NCBI GenBank assembly: GCA_035462845.1
Contig: DATHTV010000005.1
Location: 1 to 27,221 of the forward strand
Direction of reading: 5' to 3'
DNA from: DASTQL01 sp035462845
Lineage (GTDB): Bacteria > Actinomycetota > Actinomycetes > Jiangellales > Jiangellaceae
Length of the DNA: 27,221 nucleotides
The notes under the pieces: model-generated
The model's input: only the letters and a program-made list of their open reading frames with translations
What the model was told of the DNA's origin: nothing
The model's database searches: none
Shown: one piece after another, positions 1-8,303 of the stretch
Numbering within the stretch: the first letter of the stretch is position 1
Layout: every line of letters starts with the position of its first letter
Position numbers and translations under genes: made by a program

Positions 1-406
1 CGGCGTCGGCGAGCAGCGGTTCGGTTTCCCGCACCAGCACCCGCACGTGGTCGATGGGAAGCCGTCCCTCGGCCAGGGCGGACGCCAGGCGGGGGAGGTC
101 GGCCAGCGCGTCCGCGAATCCGATCCGTGCCGAGGCGGCAAGCCGCGAACAGCCGTAGGCGGCCCGGACCTCTGCCACCGCCGCCCGGTGCCGGTCGAGC
201 CCGTGGTCCACCCCCTCCGGGCCAGGATCGGGATCGGGGTAGAGCGCGTGCGTCCGGGCCAGCCCGGCCGCCTCGCCGGCCGTCGCCCAGGCGGCCAGGC
301 GGGAGGCGGCCACGGCGTAGTCCAGCGCCGCCGCGGCATCCAGCGCGCGCACGTCGACACGAGCCAGCGCCGCCGCCAGCTCAGCCCCGCCCATGCCCTC
401 GAACAT
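1..406 (-). CDS. DUF222 / HNH endonuclease (13E12 family), N-terminal part
   Basis: Reading leftward from an ATG at 406 the frame stays open to the window edge, giving 135 residues. The Ala/Leu-rich helical sequence, with the stretch GCSRLAASARIGFADAL followed by LPRLASALAEGRLPIDHVRVL, matches the DUF222 domain found at the N-terminus of actinobacterial 13E12-type HNH endonucleases. The catalytic HNH domain would lie beyond position 1 and cannot be checked. In this family DUF222 plus HNH usually total 400-500 residues. A -10-like TACGAT ends 7 nt before the ATG, so a leaderless transcript is likely; a second ATG at 394 is an alternative start. A LexA-type box overlaps the promoter. These genes are multicopy and mobile-like in many actinobacteria, and several in mycobacteria are known to be SOS-induced. 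The family call is confident; the biological role is not established. Confidence 0.8.
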   Translation of the reverse strand, partial: MFEGMGGAELAAALARVDVRALDAAAALDYAVAASRLAAWATAGEAAGLARTHALYPDPDPGPEGVDHGLDRHRAAVAEVRAAYGCSRLAASARIGFADALADLPRLASALAEGRLPIDHVRVLVRETEPLLADA

Positions 407-413
407 GCGGCCT

Positions 414-430
414 ATCGTACAGGTGTTCGA
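414..430 (-). promoter_or_regulatory. LexA (SOS) box overlapping a -10 element
   Basis: Read on the minus strand, 430-415 is TCGAACACCTGTACGA. It matches the actinobacterial/mycobacterial SOS box TCGAAC-N4-GTTCGA at 11 of 12 defined positions. Its right half overlaps the -10-like hexamer TACGAT (419-414), which ends 7 nt before the ATG of the DUF222/HNH gene. A repressor bound here would block RNA polymerase. The sequence match is direct; binding by LexA is inferred. Confidence 0.75.
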
Positions 431-501
431 ACAGCTCTGCCAGGATCTCCCGGCTCGTCCACAGGGCTCACCGAACGTCCGTGTCAGGGCATGGCCCCGG
501 G

Positions 502-1383
502 TCAGCTGGGCGGGGTGAACCCGGGGCTCTCGGAAGTGGGGCGGTGTCCGTCCGGGCGTTCGCCGGCCGGCGGTGGGTAGGCGGGTCCCGGACCGTACGT
601 GGCGAGCGGACCGGATGCGGCTCGTGGGACGGCGTCATGGGTGAGGCGAGCGGCCTCCCGGCGGCTGCGCTCACCCAGCACGGCCGCGAGGTATCCCCAC
701 GCAGGCGTGCCGGGCGGAGCCGCGGGGGAGACGTATGCCGACACCGCGGTCGCCAGCTGGGCACCCATCGAGTCGCGGGTGGCGCCGTCCAGCTGAGGCA
801 GCCGGGTGAGGTAGGTCCGGGCGCTCATCACGAGGTCGTCCGGGATGGCCGCGAGCTGCGTACCCGTCGCCCAGGCGGCCACCCAGGGTGGCGGGAGCGG
901 CACGGCCGCGGCGGTGCTCGCGGGGGCCCGGTCGCGGACGACCACGGTTCCCGCGAGGACGTCGCCGACCCGTTTGCCCCTCGAGTTGAGCAGCGAGCAG
1001 ATCACCGCGCCGGCGCCCGAGGTCACCCAGAAGTCGACGAAGAACCCGGCCAGCCCGCGGACGAGCGCGTGCCGGAAGCGCGTCGGCCCGCCGTCGTCCC
1101 GGACCACGCGGAGCCCCAGCGCCAGCTTCCCCAGCGAACGACCCCGGCTCAGCGTCTCCACGGTCACCGGGACCCCGACGAGTACTGCGACGACGACGAG
1201 CAGGATCACGGCACTCGCCAGGGCGGGGTCGGCCTCCCCGATGGCGAAGCCGGTCAGCACGACGAGCGGCACGCCGATCGCGAGCAGCACCAGCACGTCG
1301 ATCGCGAAGGCCATCGCCCGGGAGGGGAAGCGCGCGAGCCGGAGCTCGACCGCGACCGCCTCCCCGGTGACGAGATCGCTCAC
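502..1383 (-). CDS. RDD family integral membrane protein
   Basis: 293 residues from a GTG at 1383. Residues 1-155 form an RDD domain: Arg22 and Asp29 in the SRAMAFAIDV segment, two hydrophobic helices near 26-48 and 55-78, then the conserved RSLGKLALGLRVV (82-94) and GKRVGDVLAGTVVV (136-149) motifs. The remaining ~140 residues are a soluble tail, amphipathic in the middle and Pro-rich at the end. RDD proteins are small polytopic membrane proteins of mostly unknown role; some are proposed to exchange ions. The gene is divergent from the SpoIIM-like gene with 57 bp between starts. The same RDD/SpoIIM/DUF58/MoxR neighbourhood recurs in actinobacteria, suggesting joint work at the membrane. The start is the most upstream one that keeps only family-like sequence; the ribosome-binding site is weak. 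Confidence 0.88.
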   Translation of the reverse strand: MSDLVTGEAVAVELRLARFPSRAMAFAIDVLVLLAIGVPLVVLTGFAIGEADPALASAVILLVVVAVLVGVPVTVETLSRGRSLGKLALGLRVVRDDGGPTRFRHALVRGLAGFFVDFWVTSGAGAVICSLLNSRGKRVGDVLAGTVVVRDRAPASTAAAVPLPPPWVAAWATGTQLAAIPDDLVMSARTYLTRLPQLDGATRDSMGAQLATAVSAYVSPAAPPGTPAWGYLAAVLGERSRREAARLTHDAVPRAASGPLATYGPGPAYPPPAGERPDGHRPTSESPGFTPPS

Positions 1384-1440
1384 CGGTCCAGTCTGGCAGG
1401 CACCTAGGCTGGAACTCGCGACTGTCAGGGAGGACCAGGG
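1384..1440. promoter_or_regulatory. Divergent promoter region, RDD / SpoIIM-like genes
   Basis: This 57-bp spacer must hold the starts for both genes. On the plus strand a -10-like TAGGCT lies at 1405-1410, and a strong ribosome-binding site AGGGAGGA lies at 1427-1434, 6 nt before the GTG at 1441. No convincing -35 or minus-strand -10 is visible. Confidence 0.4.
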
Positions 1441-2442
1441 GTGGATCTCGACGCGTTCGTGGCGACGCACGCCGAGGAGTGGCGTCGGCTCGAGCAGCTG
1501 TCGCGGCGCAGGGGCCGGCTCACGGGTCCGGAGGCCGACGAGCTGGTCCGCCTGTACCGGCGGGCCTCCACGCACCTCTCGCTCGTCCGGTCCGCCGCCC
1601 CGGACCCTGCGCTGGTGGCACGGCTCTCCGGGCTGGTGGCCCGGGCGCGGGGAGCCGTCGCCGGCTCGCCCGACCCGGGCTGGTCGGACGTCACCCGCTT
1701 CCTCAGGGCGGGGTTCCCGGCGGCCGTCTACCGCTGCCGTACGTGGTGGGTGCCGACCGCGGTGGTCTTCCTGGCGGTCAGCGCCGCCCTCGCCTGGTGG
1801 GTCGCGTCGGACCCGTCCGTCCAGGCGGGGGTCGGCGCCCCCGAGGAGATCCGGCAGCTCGTCGAGCAGGACTTCGAGGACTACTACTCCGCGAACCCGG
1901 CCGCGTCCTTCGCCGCGCAGGTGTGGACCAACAACGCCTGGATCGCCGCCGGCTGCCTGGTGCTCGGCGTGTTCCTCGGCCTGCCGGTCGTCTACATCCT
2001 CTGGCAGAACGCCCTCAACGTCGGCGTCGCCGCCGGGCTGATGGCGGCGTTCGGTCGGCTGGACGTGTTCTTCGGCCTGATCACCCCGCACGGGCTGCTC
2101 GAGCTCACCGCGGTCTTCATCGCCGCCGGGACCGGGCTCCGGCTGGGCTGGACCGTCGTCGACCCCGGCCCTCGCACGCGGGCCGACGCGCTGGCTGCCG
2201 AGGGCCGCGCCGCGGTCGGCATGGCGATCGGGCTCGCCCTGGTCCTGCTCGTGTCGGGCGTCATCGAGGCCTTCGTGACGCCCTCGGGGCTGCCGACGTG
2301 GGCCCGCGTCTCGATCGGCGTGGCCGCCGAGGTCGCTTTCCTCGCCTACGTGTGGACGTACGGGCGGCGAGCCGCACTGGCAGGCGAGACGGGCGACGTC
2401 GCCGAGGACGAGCGGGGGGACGCGCTGCCGGTTGTCGGCTGA
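1441..2442 (+). CDS. SpoIIM (stage II sporulation protein M) family membrane protein
   Basis: 333 residues from a GTG with AGGGAGGA 6 nt upstream. A soluble N-terminal helical region (1-100) precedes about five membrane segments (roughly 103-121, 165-188, 193-206, 219-236, 258-278, 290-307). The motif PHG at 216-218 followed by Glu221, in a loop before a helix, is the signature of the SpoIIM/DUF95 family. In Bacillus SpoIIM works with SpoIID and SpoIIP in engulfment, but the family is widespread in non-sporulating actinobacteria, where its role is unknown. Lying beside RDD, DUF58 and MoxR genes, it is more likely part of that membrane block than of sporulation. It converges on the DUF58 gene with a 43-bp gap in which I see no clear terminator. 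Confidence 0.88.
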   Translation: MDLDAFVATHAEEWRRLEQLSRRRGRLTGPEADELVRLYRRASTHLSLVRSAAPDPALVARLSGLVARARGAVAGSPDPGWSDVTRFLRAGFPAAVYRCRTWWVPTAVVFLAVSAALAWWVASDPSVQAGVGAPEEIRQLVEQDFEDYYSANPAASFAAQVWTNNAWIAAGCLVLGVFLGLPVVYILWQNALNVGVAAGLMAAFGRLDVFFGLITPHGLLELTAVFIAAGTGLRLGWTVVDPGPRTRADALAAEGRAAVGMAIGLALVLLVSGVIEAFVTPSGLPTWARVSIGVAAEVAFLAYVWTYGRRAALAGETGDVAEDERGDALPVVG

Positions 2443-2485
2443 CGGGCGAGGGTGCGCGCGGGGATGGGGACAGCGTCGACCCGGG

Positions 2486-3781
2486 TCAGAGGCGCCCGGC
2501 CGCCTTGAGGTCGAGATAGGCATCGCTGAGTGCCGGCGCGAGCTCGTCCGGCGGCGCGTCGACGACGAGCACGCCGCGCCGGGCCAACAGCTCCACGACC
2601 TCTCGGCGACCGGCGACCTCGCTCTCGGCGGCCGCCGCGCCGTAGACGGCGGCGGCGTGGCCCCGTCCACCCGCGAGGGCTCCGACCCGCGGGTCGGAGA
2701 CCGCCGCCAGCAGGACCGTGTGTCGTCTCGTGAGCAGCCCGGTGAGGGGCAGCAGCCCGGACTCCACCGGGTCGGTGTCGAGTCCCGTCAGCAGCACGAC
2801 CAGGGCCTGGTGCCCTGCTCTGGCGAGGATCTCCGCGACCATCCGGCGGTGGTCCGTCTCCACGATCTCGGCCTCCAGCGGGGCCATCGCCTGGACGAAG
2901 CGAGGGAGCACCTCGCTCGCGCTCGGCCGCTCCACCGCCGCTCGGACGCGCCGGTCGAAGGCCAGCAGGTCCACCCGGTCGCCCGCCCGGGTCGCCAGCG
3001 CGGCCAGCAGGAGCGCCGCGTCCATGGCGGCGTCCAGCCGCGGGGCGTCGCCGACCCTGGCGGCCGCGGTCCGGGCGGTGTCGAGCACGATGAAGACGCG
3101 CCGGTCGCGCTCGGGCCGCCAGGTGCGGACCACCACATCTCCACGGCGCGCGGTGGCCCGCCAGTCGATCGAGCGCGCGTCGTCGCCCACGACGTACTCC
3201 CGCAGCGAGTCGAACTCCGTGCCCTCCCCGCGTACCCGGATCGCGGCGCGGCCGTCCAGCTCGCGCAGGCGGGCCAGCCGGGACGGCAGGAAGCGCCGGG
3301 AACGGAACGGCGGCAGCACCCGCACCGTCCAGGGAGCGGAGTGCGCGCCCTGCCGGCCGGCGAGCCCGAGGGGACCGATCGACCGCACGGTCACCCGGTC
3401 GGCGCGCCGGTCGCCTCTCCGCGTGGGTCTCATGACCACCTCGAGCCGGCGCCGCTCGCCCGGGGGCACGTCCACGTCCGTACGGTCGGCGAGGAGTCCG
3501 GCGGAAGGTGGCCAGGCGTCGCGCACCCGGCCGCGGACGCGCCGCGTCCCGGGGTTCGTGACGGTCAGTGTGACCGTGGCCGTCTCCCCGAGCCTGGCCG
3601 CCGTGTCCCCCGAGCGCGCGAGGTGCAGGGCTCGGACCGAACCCGCGAGTGCGGCGTCGACCAGCGCGAGAGCCGCGAGAATCACCACGACCCCGAGCAC
3701 TCCCCACCAGCCCGGGACGACGAGGCCCACGACGAGCACCCCGAGGGCGGCCAGCAACGCCAGCCGACCGGTCACCACCAT
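2486..3781 (-). CDS. DUF58 domain-containing protein (vWA-like)
   Basis: 431 residues from an ATG at 3781 with AGGGAGGA about 8 nt upstream. Two hydrophobic helices (about 5-22 and 26-43) anchor the N-terminus. A beta-rich region follows (60-165), then the DUF58 signature at 187-207 (GTEFDSLREYVVGDD through SIDW) and a von Willebrand A-like fold starting at 229. The metal-site motif that is DxSxS in true vWA domains reads DTART at 234-238, so both serines are replaced (Ala236, Thr238). DUF58 proteins are regularly encoded next to MoxR ATPases, as here (46-bp gap), and are thought to be their vWA-type partners. It is the last gene of the leftward operon. The family is certain; the molecular task is not known. 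Confidence 0.9.
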   Translation of the reverse strand: MVVTGRLALLAALGVLVVGLVVPGWWGVLGVVVILAALALVDAALAGSVRALHLARSGDTAARLGETATVTLTVTNPGTRRVRGRVRDAWPPSAGLLADRTDVDVPPGERRRLEVVMRPTRRGDRRADRVTVRSIGPLGLAGRQGAHSAPWTVRVLPPFRSRRFLPSRLARLRELDGRAAIRVRGEGTEFDSLREYVVGDDARSIDWRATARRGDVVVRTWRPERDRRVFIVLDTARTAAARVGDAPRLDAAMDAALLLAALATRAGDRVDLLAFDRRVRAAVERPSASEVLPRFVQAMAPLEAEIVETDHRRMVAEILARAGHQALVVLLTGLDTDPVESGLLPLTGLLTRRHTVLLAAVSDPRVGALAGGRGHAAAVYGAAAAESEVAGRREVVELLARRGVLVVDAPPDELAPALSDAYLDLKAAGRL

Positions 3782-3827
3782 GTGCCGTCCTCCCTGTGCG
3801 AGCGCTGCCGGACCACCGTCCGCCCGC

Positions 3828-4823
3828 TCAGCGCGGTACGGGCACCGAGGCGAGGACGGACTCCAGGACGGCGTCGGCTGTGACGCCCTCCAGCTCCGCC
3901 TCGGCGCGCAGCTGCACGCGGTGGCGCAGGGTGGGCCGGGCCAGCGCCTTGACGTCGTCGGGCGTCACGTAGTCGCGGCCCGACAACCAGGCCCAGGCCC
4001 GGCTGGTGGCGAGCAGTGCAGTGGCGCCGCGGGGGGACACGCCGAGCTGGATCGCCGCCGACGAGCGGGTGGCGCGCGCGACGTCGACGACGTAGCCGAT
4101 CACCTCCGGGGCGACCCGCACGTGCGCCACGGCGGTCCGCGCGGCCACCAGGTCGCCGGTCGTGGCGGCCGGCCGGAGCCCGGCCCCGGCGAGATCCCGT
4201 GGGTCGAACCCCTCGGCGTGCCGGGTCACGACGCCCACCTCGTCCTCGCGGCTCGGCAGGGGGACCTGGAGCTTGAGCAGGAACCGGTCGAGCTGCGCCT
4301 CGGGAAGGGGGTACGTGCCCTCGTACTCCACCGGGTTCTGCGTCGCCGCCACGATGAAGGGGTCGGGCAGCGGCCGAGGAGTCCCGTCCACCGACACCTG
4401 CCGCTCCTCCATCGCCTCGAGGAGCGCGGCCTGCGTCTTGGGCGGCGTCCGGTTGATCTCGTCGGCGAGCAGCAGGTTGGTGAACACGGGGCCGGCAGCG
4501 AAGGAGAACTGGGCCGTACGGGCGTCGTAGACCAGGGACCCGGTCACGTCACCGGGCATCAGGTCGGGCGTGAACTGCACCCGCTTGGTGTCGACGTGCA
4601 GGGCCGCGGCCAGGGCCCGGACCAGGAGTGTCTTGGCGGTCCCGGGGACGCCCTCGAGCAGGACGTGCCCGCGGCAGAGGAGCGCGATGACGAGGCCGGT
4701 GACGGCGGAGTCCTGCCCCACGACCGCCTTGGCCACCTCGAGCCGGACGGCGGTGAGCGCGTCGCGGGCCCGCTGCGCGCCGTCGGCCGCTGCCTCGTCC
4801 CGGGTGGTCTGCTGCTCGGTCAC
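3828..4823 (-). CDS. MoxR family AAA+ ATPase
   Basis: 331 residues from a GTG at 4823, whose GTGA overlaps the stop of the upstream DUF4350 gene. The order of motifs is that of MoxR: Walker A GVPGTAKT (58-65), FTPDLMPGDVTG (84-95), Walker B LLADEINR (118-125), sensor 1 AATQNP (159-164) and a C-terminal lid. Length is normal for the family (about 320-350). MoxR proteins are AAA+ chaperone-like ATPases that act with vWA-domain proteins to mature or insert metal-dependent or membrane complexes; the DUF58 protein encoded next is the obvious partner. All catalytic motifs look intact. The substrate cannot be read from the sequence. Confidence 0.95.
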   Translation of the reverse strand: MTEQQTTRDEAAADGAQRARDALTAVRLEVAKAVVGQDSAVTGLVIALLCRGHVLLEGVPGTAKTLLVRALAAALHVDTKRVQFTPDLMPGDVTGSLVYDARTAQFSFAAGPVFTNLLLADEINRTPPKTQAALLEAMEERQVSVDGTPRPLPDPFIVAATQNPVEYEGTYPLPEAQLDRFLLKLQVPLPSREDEVGVVTRHAEGFDPRDLAGAGLRPAATTGDLVAARTAVAHVRVAPEVIGYVVDVARATRSSAAIQLGVSPRGATALLATSRAWAWLSGRDYVTPDDVKALARPTLRHRVQLRAEAELEGVTADAVLESVLASVPVPR

Positions 4824-6010
4824 TGGCGGAGTACCTCCTGCTCGAGCCGGTCGAGGTCGTCGGTGAGGCGGACGAGCGCTGAGTCGTCGGCAGGTGCAGG
4901 GCCCGTCAGGAGCGCGGTGACCTCTGCCTCGGCCCGCCCCGTACGGTGCGCGGCGGCCACGGCGACTGCCGACGCGGCGCTGCCCCGCGGCAGGCCGAGC
5001 CCGGCGCGCAGGCGCTCGACGGTGGCGCGGCGGAGTGCGTCGGCGGCGTGGCCGCGAGCCCGGCCACGCCGGTAGAGCCGGGCCCGCCCCTCGACCGCCT
5101 CGACGGACCGCACGGTGACCGGCAACGGCTCGCGGACCACCGGCCCGAGCCGGCGGCCGCGCCACAGTGCCGTCACCGCGGCGGCGAGGAGAAGCTGGCC
5201 GGCGACGGGAGCGACCCAGCCAGGCAGCAGCGCCGTCAGGGGCACCCCCGGCTCGTCACCGCTCTCCAGCACGGGTCGGTACCAGACCAGGCGCGGCGAG
5301 CGCCCCAGCAACCCTGTGGCCAGGGATGCGTTGCCGTCCTCGTCGAGGTACCGGTTGGTCAGCGCGTCGGCGGAGCCGAGGACGGTGACCCGGCGGTCCC
5401 CCTGGTCAGCGACGACCAGGGCGGCCCCGGCGTCGACGGCGTAGCAGGTGGTGGCCTCTGGTGCGGCGTAGAGCGCGCCACCCTGCCGGGCCGTGCCGGC
5501 TCGGCGCGCCTCGGGCAGGGCGCACCCGGGGTCCAGCGTCTCGGGCGCCTGCGAGTCGACGGCCTCGACGCCGGGGACCCAGGCGGCCACCTCGGCTCCG
5601 GGCGAGATCAGCACCAGGTCGGCACCGGTGGCGAGCACGCGTCCCACCTGCGTCTCGGACAGCAGGGCCGGGACGGTCACGAGGACCGTGCTGGGTGCGC
5701 GGTCCACGGCGGACTCGACGTCGGCGGTGGTCCGCGCGGGCACGACGTCGACCCCCTCAGCGGCAAGGATCCGCGCCAGCGCCCGGGCACCGGTCTGGTC
5801 CACGCCCTCGGGGTCGAGGTAGCCCCGTCGTTCCCCGCTCGCGACCCAGCCCAGGACGAGGGCGACCGCGAGCACGAGCGTTGCCACGGCGAGCGGTCGC
5901 CGCCAGGCGGCCCAGCGCGCCGCCGCACCCGGGTCGAGCGAGCGGGCCACCGGGTCGTTCGTCGGGTCGTCCGTCGGCGCGGCCGTCGGCGCCTGTGTCG
6001 GAGGGCTCAT
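4820..6010 (-). CDS. DUF4350 domain-containing membrane protein
   Basis: 396 residues from an ATG at 6010 that overlaps the DUF4129 stop by 4 bp (6007-6010). The N-terminus is Pro/Thr-rich (1-25). A single membrane helix (38-56) is followed by an extracytoplasmic region (about 60-262) whose first part has the alternating strand/helix pattern of DUF4350 (GARALARILAAEGVDVV, then VLVTVPALL). A second helix (264-284) leads to a cytoplasmic tail carrying a conserved stretch, RSVEAVEGRARLYRRGRA (301-318), then HAADALRR. DUF4350 is a domain of unknown function seen almost only beside MoxR and DUF58 or DUF4129 genes. The fold suggests substrate sensing outside coupled to the ATPase inside, but that is inference. 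Confidence 0.88.
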   Translation of the reverse strand: MSPPTQAPTAAPTDDPTNDPVARSLDPGAAARWAAWRRPLAVATLVLAVALVLGWVASGERRGYLDPEGVDQTGARALARILAAEGVDVVPARTTADVESAVDRAPSTVLVTVPALLSETQVGRVLATGADLVLISPGAEVAAWVPGVEAVDSQAPETLDPGCALPEARRAGTARQGGALYAAPEATTCYAVDAGAALVVADQGDRRVTVLGSADALTNRYLDEDGNASLATGLLGRSPRLVWYRPVLESGDEPGVPLTALLPGWVAPVAGQLLLAAAVTALWRGRRLGPVVREPLPVTVRSVEAVEGRARLYRRGRARGHAADALRRATVERLRAGLGLPRGSAASAVAVAAAHRTGRAEAEVTALLTGPAPADDSALVRLTDDLDRLEQEVLRQ

Positions 6011-6672
6011 CGGGGCGCCACCGGCTGGGGCGTGGCCCTGGTACGCGCGGTGGCCAGGCGCTCGCGCCGGACGGCGACGTCGAGGGCTTCCAGGCGCTCG
6101 TGGTCGGCACGGCCGGCCGGGCGCCCGCCGTACCTGACGTCGTCGAAGGCCTGGGCGCCGGCCCGCAGGCCCGCCGCGACCGCGGTCAGCTGCGCACCGG
6201 CCTCGCGCGCGGCCTCGTCCGCAGTGCGGCCCGGTCGGGCGTCGAGCACCGCCCGCTCCTCCAGGCCGCGGACGACGGCCCGGAAGCGTTCCACCACAGC
6301 CAGGTCCCAGTCACCACGAGCAGCGGCGTCGTCGGCCGCCGCCCGGTGCTCGGCGGCGCTGCGCGGCCGCGAGCCGAACAGCGGGTCGTCGCGACCGGCC
6401 GAGCGTGCCACGGGGCCGATCCTGCGGCGCACCACGACCACGGCGACAGCGAGCAGCGCGAGCAGCAGCCCCAGGCCCACCCAGGTTCCGGGCGACACCT
6501 CCGCCGACGCCGTGACCAGGCGGCCCAGCTGCTCGAGCACCCAGGCGATGACGCGCTCGAGCAGGCTCGGGTCGGCGTCGTACGAGGGGTCGGCGAGCTC
6601 CACCCGGGCGCGGACGCGGGCCTCGTCGCGCCCCAGCTCCACCGGCACTCCGGTCAGGGGCAGGCCGGTCAC
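6007..6672 (-). CDS. DUF4129 domain-containing membrane protein
   Basis: 221 residues from a GTG at 6672, whose GTGA overlaps the upstream gene's stop. An extracytoplasmic N-terminal segment with an amphipathic helix (38-55) precedes one membrane helix (64-82). The cytoplasmic part (about 100-205) shows the DUF4129 pattern of an AARGDWDLAVVERFRAVVRGLEER-like helix pair followed by RPGRTADEAAREA. DUF4129 is often fused to transglutaminase-like proteins or encoded in MoxR/DUF58 clusters; here it stands alone. The four-gene overlap chain points to a stoichiometric complex with DUF4350 and MoxR. Biochemical function unknown. Confidence 0.87.
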   Translation of the reverse strand: MTGLPLTGVPVELGRDEARVRARVELADPSYDADPSLLERVIAWVLEQLGRLVTASAEVSPGTWVGLGLLLALLAVAVVVVRRRIGPVARSAGRDDPLFGSRPRSAAEHRAAADDAAARGDWDLAVVERFRAVVRGLEERAVLDARPGRTADEAAREAGAQLTAVAAGLRAGAQAFDDVRYGGRPAGRADHERLEALDVAVRRERLATARTRATPQPVAPR

Positions 6673-8303
6673 GAGGACGGCGGGTCCTCGTCGCGGCGTT
6701 CGCGACCGTCCGGCTCGTGCCCGCCGGGTGCACTGCCGTCGGCGTCAACGGCCGCTCCGGCGGCTGCTCCGTCGGCCTCGGCGTCGCCGGCTTCGATCCC
6801 GGTCTCGTGCTGGGGGAGCGCGGAGACCGGCTCCGCCGGTCGGGGGGCCCAGGGCGGGGCCGGCGCGGCGCCGCCGCTCCACCCCGCGGCGGTGCGCGGA
6901 GCCGCGGGCGCTGCGTTGCCGCTCCACCCCGCAGGCGAGGCAGGTGCAGCCGGCGCCCCGCTGCCGCTCCACGCGGCACCGGCACCCCACCCGGCAGTCG
7001 GCATGGGCTGGTGCGCGGGTGCCGGCCCCGCCGTTGCCGGCGCAGTGGCTGGTGCTGCGGCCGGTGGTGCGGGAGCGATACCGGCGGCGCGGGCGAGCGC
7101 GATGTCCAGACCCTCGCGCCGCATGCGGCGGTCGACGTAGAGCAGCACGGTGACCCCGGCGATGAACGGGGCCGTGATCGTCGTCGCGACGATGCCTGCG
7201 AGACCGGTGAGTGCCAGGCCGGGCAGTGTCATCATCCCGGTCTCGGAGAACCCGCCGACCAGGAAGCTCAGCAGCGTCAGCGGCACGGCCACGACCTGGG
7301 AGATCACCCACACCAGGACGTTGGCCACGAGCAGGATCCCGAGCACGCGCCACCACGACCCGGCCACCAGTCGCGAGGACCGCCGCAGCGACCCGATCAC
7401 CGTCGCCCGCCGGGTCTCGCCAGTCGCCGTGTCCGCCGAGGTCTCCAGCATCAGCGCCGGAGTCGACAGGGCGACCCGCACGTAGAGCCACACCGCAGTC
7501 GGGATCGCCAGCAGGACACCGAGCACGGCCAGCGAGGCCACGATGCCGCCGCTCGCCCCCGCCAGAGCGGCGAGGCCCGCGGGGAGCAGGGCGAGCACGA
7601 AGGGGGCCGACACGATGAGGGCCACGACGATCGTCAGGCCGATCAACCGGAGGAGCTGCGGCCGGGCCAGCTGCCACGCCCGGCCGATGGAGACCCGCTC
7701 CCCGAGGACGGCCCGGCTGACCACGACGGTGAGGATGCCGGTGAGGAGGACCGTGGCCAGCCAGGTGACGACACCGCTCACCGCGGTCGCCCCGATGCTG
7801 CTCGAGAGGAGGGAGACGGCCTCCGCGCCGGTGGTGACGGTGGTCTCCTCCAGCACGGCCAGATCGCGGTAGAACGCCCAGACCGCAGCCAGCTGCACGA
7901 GCTGAGACAGGGCCGCCACGACCGCCGACAGGCCGAGCATGGCAGCCGGGTTCTGCCGCAGGGTGGTCACGGCGCCGTCGAGCAGCTCACCGATCCCGAG
8001 GGGGCGCAGCGGGACGACGCCCGGCTTGAGTGCAGGCGGGCCGGGCTGCCACCCCCACCCGGCCCCGGGCGGGGGAGCGGACGGCGCCCAGCCGGGCGGC
8101 GGGGGGCCGGCCGGTCCGGGACCCAGCTGCGGACCGGCCGGTCCGGGAGCCCCGGGCGGAGGGCCCGCCGGGGCGTACGACCCGGGCCCGGGAGCAGCCC
8201 ACCCCGGCGCCGGGGGCGGCTGCTCGACCGACCACCCCGGGTACGGCGGCTGGGGCTCGCGGCCGTCCCCCTCCGGGGACCCCCAGCCCGGCGTCTGCGT
8301 CAT
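6669..8303 (-). CDS. Glycerophosphoryl diester phosphodiesterase membrane-domain protein
   Basis: 544 residues from an ATG at 8303, with GGGAGCGAGG upstream as a plausible ribosome-binding site. Residues 1-92 are Pro/Gly/Trp-rich and disordered. The conserved RPLGIGELLDGA (100-111) opens the membrane domain, with about six helices between 118 and 390 (for example 122-144, 174-196, 218-240, 253-276, 320-345, 363-388). The domain closes with YVDRRMRREGLDIAL (389-403). The C-terminus (410-544) is low-complexity Ala/Pro with three Trp-Ser-Gly-centred repeats and an acidic end. There is no phosphodiesterase catalytic domain, so this is a membrane-only relative and should not be called an enzyme. 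It is the first gene of the operon and divergent from mtrA. The frame is open further upstream, but that part lacks family-like sequence and would overlap mtrA. Confidence 0.85.
   Translation of the reverse strand: MTQTPGWGSPEGDGREPQPPYPGWSVEQPPPAPGWAAPGPGSYAPAGPPPGAPGPAGPQLGPGPAGPPPPGWAPSAPPPGAGWGWQPGPPALKPGVVPLRPLGIGELLDGAVTTLRQNPAAMLGLSAVVAALSQLVQLAAVWAFYRDLAVLEETTVTTGAEAVSLLSSSIGATAVSGVVTWLATVLLTGILTVVVSRAVLGERVSIGRAWQLARPQLLRLIGLTIVVALIVSAPFVLALLPAGLAALAGASGGIVASLAVLGVLLAIPTAVWLYVRVALSTPALMLETSADTATGETRRATVIGSLRRSSRLVAGSWWRVLGILLVANVLVWVISQVVAVPLTLLSFLVGGFSETGMMTLPGLALTGLAGIVATTITAPFIAGVTVLLYVDRRMRREGLDIALARAAGIAPAPPAAAPATAPATAGPAPAHQPMPTAGWGAGAAWSGSGAPAAPASPAGWSGNAAPAAPRTAAGWSGGAAPAPPWAPRPAEPVSALPQHETGIEAGDAEADGAAAGAAVDADGSAPGGHEPDGRERRDEDPPSS

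Noticed and set aside
2718..5075. Long plus-strand frame across DUF58, MoxR and DUF4350 genes
   Set aside because: The minus-strand genes have intact family motifs; the plus frame is low-complexity Arg/Ser/Pro.
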